Of a stretch of DNA of 7,251 nt, positions 1 to 5,854 are shown piece after piece. This DNA is from Aquabacterium sp. (GTDB taxonomy: Bacteria > Pseudomonadota > Gammaproteobacteria > Burkholderiales > Burkholderiaceae_C). The first letter of the stretch is position 1. Each line of letters starts with the position of its first letter. The stretch lies in the NCBI GenBank assembly GCA_017989885.1, contig JAGNPA010000086.1, positions 1-7,251 of the forward strand. The letters are read 5' to 3'. The position numbers and the translations under genes are program-made. The notes below the pieces were generated by a model that did not search any database, was not told the origin of the DNA, and was given only the letters and a program-made list of their open reading frames with translations.

Positions 1-581
1 GCCTCGGGCTCGGGCTCAATGACCGGCGCCGGCTCAATCACTGGCAGCTCAGGCTCGACCACCGGCAACTCTGGCTCTGGCTCTGGCTCTGGCTCTGGCT
101 GCGGCGCGATGTCCTCCAGCTCGAAGTCGATCGCGGGGAGCGGTTCCGCCTCGATGGGGGCCGCCTCGCTTGGCGCGGGCAGGGGCGCGACGTCCAGTTC
201 GAGGTCGACCGCGACGTCAACGGCCACATCCACGTCGGCGACGGGCGCCACAGCCGATACCTCTTGCGCCGGCTCCTGCGCCGGCTCCTGCGGCGTCGTG
301 CTCAGGGCCGCTGGCGGCAGCGCGTCCAGCGGCAGGGGTGCGGTGGCGTGATCGACGTCATCCGACAGGGGAAAGGGCTGGGTGACCTCCCCCTCGGGTT
401 CCGGTTCGGGCGGCGGCGCGGGCTCGGGTGAGCTCGGGAGCGCAGCGGGGGGCACCTGCGGCGCCTCGGGGGCCGACGCCTCAGGGGGGCGACCCGGTCG
501 GCGGAATGCCCCGAACCCCCAGAACAGGAGGACGAGGACCAGCACACCCAACAGAACATAAACCAGCACGGAACTCTCCAT
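1..581 (-). CDS. Single-pass membrane protein with acidic Pro/Glu-rich tail, C-terminus cut off
   Basis: The frame is open from an ATG at 579-581 to the left edge, giving 193 codons with no stop, so the protein is partial. It begins MESSVLVYVLLGVLVLVLLF, a clear hydrophobic segment at about residues 5-26, followed by Arg-Arg at 27-28. By the positive-inside rule this suggests an N-out anchor with the rest in the cytoplasm. The remainder seen is low-complexity: Pro, Glu, Ala and Val dominate, with a PEPEPEPEPE run near residues 162-171 and a QEPA duplication near 98-106. No enzymatic domain is visible. An N-terminal anchor with a Pro-rich acidic linker resembles ZipA-type division proteins, but TonB-like or other linker proteins look similar, and the diagnostic C-terminal domain lies outside the window. 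An AGGTG-like ribosome-binding sequence lies upstream of the ATG. The opposite strand is also open here, but that is a Ser/Gly-rich shadow of the Pro/Glu codons. That the gene is real is fairly sure; its identity is unknown. Confidence 0.75.
   Translation of the reverse strand, partial: MESSVLVYVLLGVLVLVLLFWGFGAFRRPGRPPEASAPEAPQVPPAALPSSPEPAPPPEPEPEGEVTQPFPLSDDVDHATAPLPLDALPPAALSTTPQEPAQEPAQEVSAVAPVADVDVAVDVAVDLELDVAPLPAPSEAAPIEAEPLPAIDFELEDIAPQPEPEPEPEPELPVVEPELPVIEPAPVIEPEPE
69..98. repeat. CTCTGG x5 hexamer tandem repeat
   Basis: Five perfect copies of CTCTGG lie inside the partial minus-strand gene and encode five Pro-Glu dipeptides. A six-base unit keeps the frame, so copy-number change would only lengthen or shorten the linker. 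Confidence 0.9.
265..288. repeat. 12-bp tandem duplication
   Basis: TGCGCCGGCTCC occurs twice head to tail within the partial minus-strand gene. It encodes a repeated Gln-Glu-Pro-Ala unit and is in frame. It is probably a slippage product in the low-complexity linker. Confidence 0.85.
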
Positions 582-734
582 TGCCACGCCCACCTGCGGC
601 CTTGCGTGCCAGTCTAACCCGCCGAAACAGGGGGGCAGGGTCAGCTCATTCCCGCAAGCGGCGAAGATGCGACAGGGTCAAAAGACGACAAACGGCCACT
701 CACGCTACCATCGACGCCCAAGGAGTTGCCTGCC

Positions 735-1544
735 ATGACTGTTTCCCCCCACGCCCTGGATGCCGCCGTCGCGCTCACGCCTGCAGGCGCGCACCGCTTC
801 ACCGGACACACGCACCCGGCCTACAGCAACATGGTGGGGCCCTTTGGCGGCACCATCGCCGCCACCTTGCTCAACGGGGTGCTGAGCCACCCCGAGCGTC
901 TGGGTGATCCGCTGTCCCTGACTGTGCACTACGCGGCCCCCATCACCGATGGGGCGTTCGAGGTGCATGCCCGCCCCATGCGCACCAACCGCTCGACCCA
1001 GCACTGGCTGGTCGAGTTGCGCCAGGGTGATGCGGTGGCGGCCTTCGCCACCGTGCTCACGGCTGTGCGGCGCGACACCTGGAGCGCCACCGATGCGGTC
1101 TTCCCCAGCGTGCCCTCGGCCGAATCGCTGCCCCGCCACCCTGGCGTGTTCCGCACCGAGTGGCCCAAGGCGTATGACATGCGCTTCACCGATGGCGAGC
1201 AGGTGCTGGACAACGTGGTGCGCGACGATGCGGTGACCCGGGTGTGGCTCCGCGATGAGCCGCCCCGCCCGCTCGACTTCCTGGCCTTGAGCGCGATCTG
1301 CGATGCCTTCATCCCGCGGGTGTTCGTGCGACGCTCACGCGCGGTGCCGGCAGGCACCGTCACGTTGACGGTGTACTTTCATGCCGATGCGGCCTTGCTG
1401 GCCGCCCAGGGCACAGCCCATGTGCTCGGCTGCGCCAAAGGCCTGCGTTACAGCCAGGGCTTCCACGACCAGACGGCCGAGATCTGGAGCGCCCAGGGCG
1501 ATCTGCTGGCCGTAGGCCACCAGGTCGTGTATTTCAAGGAGTGA
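735..1544 (+). CDS. Acyl-CoA thioesterase-like protein, double hotdog (TesB/4HBT_3 type)
   Basis: A 269-residue cytoplasmic protein with the layout of TesB-like thioesterases: an N-terminal hotdog at about residues 18-112, including the GPFGGTIAA helix start (35-43) and the MRTNRSTQHWLVEL strand pair (82-95), and a C-terminal hotdog at about 150-267, ending DLLAVGHQVVYF. Members hydrolyse acyl-CoA to free acid and CoA. By analogy with E. coli TesB (Asp/Thr/Gln), Asp190 in LSAICDAF, Thr212 in LTVYFHAD and Gln263 are the likely catalytic positions; this mapping is by eye. The ATG at 735 is chosen because AAGGAG at 720-725 lies 9 nt upstream; the in-frame TTG at 726 directly abuts that site and is too close. 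It is divergent from the Pro/Glu-rich membrane protein and convergent with rnk. No convincing sigma-70 promoter was found in the 153-nt upstream gap. The acyl chain preferred cannot be read from the sequence. Confidence 0.88.
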   Translation: MTVSPHALDAAVALTPAGAHRFTGHTHPAYSNMVGPFGGTIAATLLNGVLSHPERLGDPLSLTVHYAAPITDGAFEVHARPMRTNRSTQHWLVELRQGDAVAAFATVLTAVRRDTWSATDAVFPSVPSAESLPRHPGVFRTEWPKAYDMRFTDGEQVLDNVVRDDAVTRVWLRDEPPRPLDFLALSAICDAFIPRVFVRRSRAVPAGTVTLTVYFHADAALLAAQGTAHVLGCAKGLRYSQGFHDQTAEIWSAQGDLLAVGHQVVYFKE

Positions 1545-1554
1545 GCCAGGTCTG

Positions 1555-1977
1555 TCAGGTGGTGTACTGACCGGCGGCCTCGGGCTGGAAGTCCAAGGCC
1601 AGGATGCGGGCCGTGCGTGGCGCGCCGGTGGGTGTGAGCCACTCGGCCTCGCCGCCCACGCGGTGCCCCAGCACGCTGGCGCCCATGGGCGAGAGCAGGG
1701 ACACCAGGCCGGCTTCGGCGTTCGCGTCCTCCGGATAGCACAGGGTGATCTGGCGCGGCTCGGGATCGGCCTCGCCCTGCAGGCGCAGGCGGGAGTTCAT
1801 GGTGACGACGTCGGGCGGGATGTCGCGCACGGGCACGATGTCGGCGGCGTCCAGCAAGGCGTCGAGGGCGTGCTTTTGGGCCTCGCTCAAGGGCGTGCGA
1901 CGCATGAGGCCCAGGATGCGGGCGTGATCGAGTTCGGACAGGATGCGCTCGTCCACGGGACGGGGGGTAACGGACAT
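1555..1977 (-). CDS. rnk: Nucleoside diphosphate kinase regulator Rnk (GreA/GreB-like)
   Basis: A 140-residue protein, close to the 136 residues of E. coli Rnk, and strikingly similar to it in key places: DIPPDVVTMNSR (52-63) matches Rnk's DVVTMNSR block, SPMGASVLGHRVGG (96-109) matches the GreA/GreB-type C-terminal fold, and the end FQPEAAGQY matches Rnk's YQPEAAGDY. The N-terminal part, about 8-45, is helical and shorter than the Gre coiled coil. Rnk binds RNA polymerase near the secondary channel and was named for raising nucleoside diphosphate kinase levels in E. coli; it lacks the long acidic-tipped coiled coil needed for transcript cleavage. The start at 1977 is supported by GGAG (1984-1987 on this strand) with a 6-nt spacer. 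A longer open frame reaching to 2229 has no such support. The stop lies 10 bp from the thioesterase stop on the other strand. Confidence 0.95.
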   Translation of the reverse strand: MSVTPRPVDERILSELDHARILGLMRRTPLSEAQKHALDALLDAADIVPVRDIPPDVVTMNSRLRLQGEADPEPRQITLCYPEDANAEAGLVSLLSPMGASVLGHRVGGEAEWLTPTGAPRTARILALDFQPEAAGQYTT

Positions 1978-2167
1978 GGGAGTCTCCAGGCAAAAGCTGC
2001 GCGGCAGGGCAGGCCCGGAGATCTCGAAAAGCGCGAAGGATGGAAGAAGCGGGAGATCGCCGGGCTCAGGAAAGTGCGGCCAGCGATCGGCGCACGCGCT
2101 GACTCGCCCCGCAGCCCTGGAGGGCGCGAGGTGTGCGTGGGAAACATCCTGCGGAGAACATGATGCA

Positions 2168-2196
2168 AGTTTAGCCCGGACGGCCCCTTTCGGCAA
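2168..2196 (-). promoter_or_regulatory. Candidate sigma-70 promoter for rnk
   Basis: Read leftward, TTGCCG (2191-2196) and TAAACT (2168-2173) are separated by exactly 17 nt, each matching four of six consensus bases. Transcription would start near 2161 and leave an rnk leader of about 180 nt, which is long. This is a pattern match only. Confidence 0.3.
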
Positions 2197-2265
2197 ATTC
2201 CGGCGCGACAGGCTCAAAGGCCCCCACAAATGTTCTGCAAGGCGAAACTTGGTTCTATTTCGATG

Positions 2266-2295
2266 TTGACCCTCACCCTCAAAACGGCCGATATA
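2266..2295 (+). promoter_or_regulatory. Candidate sigma-70 promoter for the liv operon
   Basis: TTGACC at 2266-2271 (five of six -35 bases) is followed after 18 nt by GATATA at 2290-2295, a weak -10. The start would fall near 2302, inside the inverted repeat at 2298-2318, a plausible place for a repressor. A second TTGACC at 2361-2366 could serve instead, but its best -10 (CACACT, 2385-2390) is also poor. Neither is decisive. Confidence 0.3.
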
Positions 2296-2297
2296 CC

Positions 2298-2318
2298 GTA
2301 ATCCCTGTTAGAGATTAC
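2298..2318. repeat. 21-bp near-perfect inverted repeat upstream of livH
   Basis: GTAATCCCT and AGAGATTAC flank a GTT centre and are complementary at eight of nine positions; the outer six bases, GTAATC/GATTAC, match perfectly. The short centre and symmetry fit either a dimeric regulator's operator or a small RNA hairpin. I cannot assign a regulator. Confidence 0.6.
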
Positions 2319-2326
2319 CCTTGTTT

Positions 2327-2350
2327 GTTCCGCTGTGCAGCAGCGGATAC
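2327..2350 (+). promoter_or_regulatory. Stem-loop in the liv leader
   Basis: TCCGCTG (2329-2335) and CAGCGGA (2341-2347) form a perfect 7-bp stem with a 5-nt loop, extended by two further pairs (2327-2328 with 2349-2350) past a one-base bulge. No T-run follows, so it is not a terminator. Whether it is transcribed depends on which liv promoter is used. Confidence 0.5.
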
Positions 2351-2451
2351 CGAAATTGGCTTGACCCCTCAAACAGGTGATGGGCACACTGTTCCCCATA
2401 CATCGGCCATGCCCATTGGGGGCGCGCCGAGCACCCTTTGAGGAGCGCATC

Positions 2452-3315
2452 TTGGATATGTTCTTTCAGCAATTGCTGAATGGCCTGACGATCGGCGGGG
2501 TGTACAGCCTGGTCGCTCTGGGCTTGACGCTGGTTTACGGGATCTTGCACGTCCCCAACTTCGCCCACGGCGCCCTGTACATGGCGGGCGCCTTTGTGGC
2601 TTTTTACTTCATGGAGTCGCTGGGCCTGAACTACTGGCTGGCGATGCTGGGCTCGGCCCTGGTCGTGGCGGTGCTGTCGATGCTGGCCGAGCGGCTGGTG
2701 TTCCACAAGCTGCGCAATGCGCCGCCGCTGCACGACATGATCGCGGCGATCGGCATCCTGCTGTTCCTGGAAGCCGGTGCGCAGGCGATCTGGGGCGCTG
2801 ACTTCCACCGCATGCAGTCGCCCTACGGCGGCCTGGTCGAGATCTTTGGTCTGACCACCGTGGCCCAGCGTCTGCTGATCATCGCCGGCGCCGTGGTGCT
2901 GGTGGCTGTGCTGCACCTGTTCCTGACCCGCACCACCACGGGCCTGACCATCATCGCGATGGCGCAGAACCGTGACGGCGCCGCGCTGGTCGGCATCGAC
3001 GCCACCCGCGTGACGCTGCTGGTGTTTGCGATCTCGGGCGCCCTGGCGGCCGTGGCAGCGGTGCTGTACAGCCCGATCAACCTGGTCTATCCGGCCATGG
3101 GCCACCTGGTCATCACCAAGGCCTTCGTGATCATCATCCTCGGCGGCATGGGCAGCTTCCCTGGCGCCATCGTGGGCGGCTTGATCATCGGTCTGGCCGA
3201 AGCCTTCGGCGGCTTCTATTTCTCGACGGACTACAAGGACCTGATCGCCTTCGTGCTGCTGGTGGTCATCTTGTCGGTTCGCCCCCAAGGTCTGTTTTCG
3301 AAAGGCGCGCACTGA
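2452..3315 (+). CDS. livH: HAAT-family ABC transporter permease LivH
   Basis: An inner-membrane permease of 287 residues, the usual LivH length, with about eight hydrophobic segments. The N-terminal block QQLLNGLTIGGVYSLVALGL (6-25) and VYGILHVPNFAHGALYMAGA are hallmarks of the LivH half of the channel in branched-chain-amino-acid-type importers. The loop MAQNRDGAALVGIDATRVT is the cytoplasmic contact for the ATPases, and the C-terminus ends in the family-typical VRPQGLF. I chose the TTG at 2452 because GAGGAG (2440-2445) lies 6 nt upstream and the resulting MDMF start suits this family. The ATG at 2458 is the alternative, with a 12-nt spacer. A GTG at 2377 would add 25 non-hydrophobic residues and is unlikely. 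First gene of the operon; only one base separates its stop from livM. Confidence 0.95.
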   Translation: MDMFFQQLLNGLTIGGVYSLVALGLTLVYGILHVPNFAHGALYMAGAFVAFYFMESLGLNYWLAMLGSALVVAVLSMLAERLVFHKLRNAPPLHDMIAAIGILLFLEAGAQAIWGADFHRMQSPYGGLVEIFGLTTVAQRLLIIAGAVVLVAVLHLFLTRTTTGLTIIAMAQNRDGAALVGIDATRVTLLVFAISGALAAVAAVLYSPINLVYPAMGHLVITKAFVIIILGGMGSFPGAIVGGLIIGLAEAFGGFYFSTDYKDLIAFVLLVVILSVRPQGLFSKGAH

Positions 3316-3316
3316 C

Positions 3317-4336
3317 ATGAAGCTCCTTCAAGGTAAGACGGGCTGGGCCCTGCTCATCGCCCTGGCCCTCGTGTTCCCCTACATGGTCTCCAACACCTAC
3401 TTCCTGTCGGTGATGACGCAGTCGTACATCTTTGCGATTGCGGCCCTGGGCCTGAACCTGATCACCGGCTACACCGGGCAGTTCAACCTGGCGCACGGCG
3501 GCTTCATGGCCATCGGTGCGTATGCCGTCGGCTTGCTGACGACCGACTATCAGTGGGGCTTCTGGACCGCGTTTGCCGCCGCCGGCGCGATCTGCGGCGT
3601 GATCGGCTATCTGGTGGGCGTGATCTCACTGCGCATGACGGGCCACGTGTTCTCGATCTTCACGCTGTGCGTGGGCTACATCATCTACCTGCTGATCGAG
3701 AAGTGGGAAGTCGTGACCCACGGCGCCGTGGGCGTGATGGGCATCCCGGCCCCGACCGGCTTCGGTGGCCTGGAGTTCGATTCGGCCAAGGGGCAGTACT
3801 ACCTGGTGCTGGTCTTCCTGATCGTGGGCGCGTACATCATGCACCGCATCGTGCATTCGCTGCTGGGCCGCAGTTTCGTGGCCGTGCGCAACAGCGAGGC
3901 CCTGGCCGAAGCGCTGGGCATCCCGCTGGCACGCACCAAGCGTCTGGCCTTCGTGCTGTCGGTGATCTATGCCGGTCTGGCCGGTGGTCTGTACGCGGGT
4001 GTGGTGCGCTTCCTGGGCCCTGACCTGGCTGCCACCCACCACACCTTCGAGCTGGTGATGTTCATGCTGGTGGGCGGCATCGGCACCATCCTGGGCCCGA
4101 TCCTGGGTTCGATCCTGGTGCCTTGGCTGACCCAGTCGCTGCAGTTCCTGCAGGACTACCGCATGGTCGTCTTCGGCCCGGTGCTGATCCTGCTGCTGAT
4201 CTTCGTGCCCAACGGCATCGTCGGCACCATCTTGCATCGCCGCGCCCGTCGCGCTGCGGCCCTGCGCGAGCAAGCCCAGGCAGCCACCGCGCCGGCCGCT
4301 GCCTCGTCCAACCCTACTGGAGCCCGCCATGCTTGA
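3317..4336 (+). CDS. livM: HAAT-family ABC transporter permease LivM
   Basis: A 339-residue inner-membrane permease that pairs with LivH to form the substrate channel. The core motif GLNLITGYTGQFNLAHGGFM at residues 45-64 is the LivM signature, followed by LRMTGHVFSIFTLCVGYIIY (105-124). The loop AVRNSEALAEALGIPLARTK, from about residue 189, is the cytoplasmic coupling helix that docks on LivG/LivF. The last 30 or so residues are an Ala/Arg-rich, probably disordered cytoplasmic tail. Its ATG follows the livH stop by one base with only a weak upstream GAAAGG (3300-3305), so translation is probably coupled to livH. The 3' end overlaps livG by 8 nt. Confidence is high for the family; the transported substrate is not shown by this protein. 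Confidence 0.95.
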   Translation: MKLLQGKTGWALLIALALVFPYMVSNTYFLSVMTQSYIFAIAALGLNLITGYTGQFNLAHGGFMAIGAYAVGLLTTDYQWGFWTAFAAAGAICGVIGYLVGVISLRMTGHVFSIFTLCVGYIIYLLIEKWEVVTHGAVGVMGIPAPTGFGGLEFDSAKGQYYLVLVFLIVGAYIMHRIVHSLLGRSFVAVRNSEALAEALGIPLARTKRLAFVLSVIYAGLAGGLYAGVVRFLGPDLAATHHTFELVMFMLVGGIGTILGPILGSILVPWLTQSLQFLQDYRMVVFGPVLILLLIFVPNGIVGTILHRRARRAAALREQAQAATAPAAASSNPTGARHA

Positions 4337-5093
4337 GATCCGCGGACTGACCAAACGCTTCGGCGGCCTGACGGCTGTCAACGACGTGACGGCCCACTTT
4401 GAGGCCGGCCGCATCAACGCCATCATCGGCCCCAACGGCGCCGGCAAGACGACCTTCTTCAACCTGATTGCGGGCACGCATGCGCCCTCGTCGGGCCAGA
4501 TCATCGTCAAGGGCGAGGACGTGACCGGCATGCGTGCCGACCAGATCGCTCGCCTGGGCGTGGCGCGCACCTTCCAGGCCACCAACCTGTTCGACCAGGC
4601 TTCGGTGCTGGACAACCTGATCGTGGGCCACCGTCTGCGTACCCGCTCGGGGCTGTGGGATGTGATCATGCACACCCCGCTGCAAAAGCGCGAAGAAAAG
4701 CTGTGCCGCGAGAAGGCCGAGGCCGCGCTGGAGTTCGTGGGCCTGAACCACGTGGCACACCGCCTGGCCGGTGACATCACGCAGGAAGAGCGCAAGCGCG
4801 TGGCCTTCGCCCTGGCGCTGGCCACCGAGCCCGACCTGCTGCTGCTGGACGAGCCGGCCGGTGGCGTGAACCCCGAAGAAACCGTGGGCCTGGCCGATCT
4901 GATCCGCAAGCTCGTGGACCACGGCAAGACCGTGTGCCTGATCGAGCACAAGATGGACATGATCATGAGCCTGGCCGACAAGATCATCGTGCTGAACTAC
5001 GGCGAGAAGATCGCCGAGGGCACACCCGCCGAGATCCGCAGCAACCCGCTGGTGATCGACGCTTACCTGGGAGCCGAACATGCTGAAGCTTGA
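4329..5093 (+). CDS. livG: HAAT-family ABC transporter ATPase LivG, unusual signature motif
   Basis: A 254-residue cytoplasmic ATPase, one of two that power LivH/LivM. Visible motifs: Walker A GPNGAGKTT (34-42), Q-loop Gln83 in ARTFQATNLF, Walker B LLLLDE (170-175), LivG-type D-loop GGVNPEE (178-184), and switch His207 in IEHKMDMIM. The long insert between Q-loop and signature (about 100-148) is typical of LivG. The odd point is the ABC signature: where LivG normally has LSYGQQR, this protein reads DITQEER (149-155), without the conserved Ser-Gly-Gly core. The rest of the protein is intact and no frameshift is seen, so this looks like a subfamily trait rather than decay. GGAG at 4319-4322 lies 6 nt before the ATG. 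The start overlaps livM by 8 nt and the end overlaps livF by 14 nt. Confidence 0.95.
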   Translation: MLEIRGLTKRFGGLTAVNDVTAHFEAGRINAIIGPNGAGKTTFFNLIAGTHAPSSGQIIVKGEDVTGMRADQIARLGVARTFQATNLFDQASVLDNLIVGHRLRTRSGLWDVIMHTPLQKREEKLCREKAEAALEFVGLNHVAHRLAGDITQEERKRVAFALALATEPDLLLLDEPAGGVNPEETVGLADLIRKLVDHGKTVCLIEHKMDMIMSLADKIIVLNYGEKIAEGTPAEIRSNPLVIDAYLGAEHAEA

Positions 5094-5796
5094 AGGCGTT
5101 TCGCTGTCGTACGGCAGCTTTCGCGCCCTGGACAATGTGAGCCTGCACGCCGGCAAGGGCGAGCTGGTGGTGCTGTTGGGCGCCAATGGCGCGGGCAAGA
5201 GCTCGATCTTCATGGCCATCTCGGGCATCAACAAGACGAGCAGCGGCTCGATCTCGTTCGAAGGCCAGGAGATGGTCGGCATGAAGCCCTCCAGCATCGT
5301 CGAGCACGGCGTCGTGCACTGCCCGGAAGGCCGCAAGCTGTTCCCGCAGATGTCGGTGGAGCAGAACCTGCTGCTGGGCGCTTACGTGCACCGCAAGGCG
5401 CAGGACACCAAGGCCACGTCCAAGCAGATCCTCGATCACATCTACGAACTCTTCCCCATCCTGCAGCAAAAGCGCCATGACCCGGCGGGCTCGCTGTCGG
5501 GTGGTCAGCAGCAGATGGTGGCCATTGGCCGCGCCCTGATGGGCCGTCCCAAAGCCCTGTTGCTGGATGAACCGTCCCTGGGGTTGGCCCCCTTGGTGGT
5601 CAAGCAGATGTTCGAGATCATTCAAAAGATCAACCAGACCGGCGTGACCGTGCTGCTGGCTGAACAGAACGCCTACTCGGCACTGCGCATCGCGCACCGG
5701 GCCTATGTGCTCGAACGCGGTCGCATCGTCATGGAAGGCAAGCCCGAAGAGATGCTGCACGACGAAGGCATCCGCAAGGCTTACATCGGCGCCTGA
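5080..5796 (+). CDS. livF: HAAT-family ABC transporter ATPase LivF
   Basis: A 238-residue cytoplasmic ATPase, the usual LivF length, partner of LivG. Motifs: Walker A GANGAGKSS (34-42), the LivF-typical PEGRKLFPQMSV segment (82-93) at the Q-loop position, a canonical signature LSGGQQQ (139-145), Walker B ALLLDE ending at residue 164, and LAEQN at the switch position, where LivF proteins normally have Gln rather than His. GGGAG (5069-5073) sits 6 nt upstream of the ATG, inside the livG coding sequence, and the genes overlap by 14 nt. The canonical signature here contrasts with the altered one in LivG, so the two composite ATP sites in the heterodimer may be unequal. Confidence 0.96.
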   Translation: MLKLEGVSLSYGSFRALDNVSLHAGKGELVVLLGANGAGKSSIFMAISGINKTSSGSISFEGQEMVGMKPSSIVEHGVVHCPEGRKLFPQMSVEQNLLLGAYVHRKAQDTKATSKQILDHIYELFPILQQKRHDPAGSLSGGQQQMVAIGRALMGRPKALLLDEPSLGLAPLVVKQMFEIIQKINQTGVTVLLAEQNAYSALRIAHRAYVLERGRIVMEGKPEEMLHDEGIRKAYIGA

Positions 5797-5802
5797 CGGC
5801 GT

Positions 5803-5839
5803 CCCGCTCTCTCCCTTTCGCCCCCCCCTTTCCCCATCA
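5803..5839 (+). other. C-rich, pyrimidine-biased tract between livF and the binding-protein gene
   Basis: Most of the 58-nt gap after livF is almost purine-free and includes a run of eight C (5821-5828). It directly precedes the AAGGAG ribosome-binding site at 5841-5846. C-rich, G-poor RNA is the kind of sequence that Rho or ribosomal protein S1 can bind, but no function is demonstrated. Confidence 0.5.
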
Positions 5840-5854
5840 CAAGGAGATCTCACC

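Larger units (their letters stand above)
1978..2451. other. Divergent intergenic region between rnk and livH
   Basis: This 474-bp stretch carries the 5' regions of rnk (leftward) and the liv operon (rightward). No credible protein gene was found. The rnk-proximal part, 1988-2160, shows nothing recognisable. The liv-proximal part, 2230-2450, is more AT-rich and contains a near-palindrome at 2298-2318, a hairpin at 2327-2350, two copies of TTGACC (2266 and 2361), and two CCTCAAA sequences complementary to the livH ribosome-binding site. Confidence 0.8.

Noticed and set aside
19..351. Plus-strand open frame encoding a Ser/Gly/Thr-rich repetitive peptide
   Set aside because: It is the complement of the Pro/Glu codons of the minus-strand membrane protein, which has a proper start and transmembrane segment.
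636..680. CAGGGTCA direct repeat (636-643 and 673-680) as a regulator site
   Set aside because: An 8-mer repeated 37 bp apart in GC-rich DNA is weak evidence, and no promoter elements are placed sensibly beside it.
1545..1554. Possible bidirectional terminator between the thioesterase and rnk
   Set aside because: The gap is only 10 bp and no stable stem with T-runs is visible across the two stop codons.
2308..3318. Long open frame on the minus strand opposite livH, rich in His, Gln and Asp
   Set aside because: This is the typical shadow of a hydrophobic membrane protein; livH on the plus strand explains the region.
3626..4987. Very long open frame on the minus strand opposite livM and livG
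   Set aside because: It runs antisense to two intact conserved genes, has no ribosome-binding site or recognisable domain, and its composition is what GC-rich third positions produce on the opposite strand.
5080..5796. LivF lacks the usual Q-loop Gln and switch His
   Set aside because: PEGR and EQN at these places are normal for the LivF family, so this is not an anomaly.
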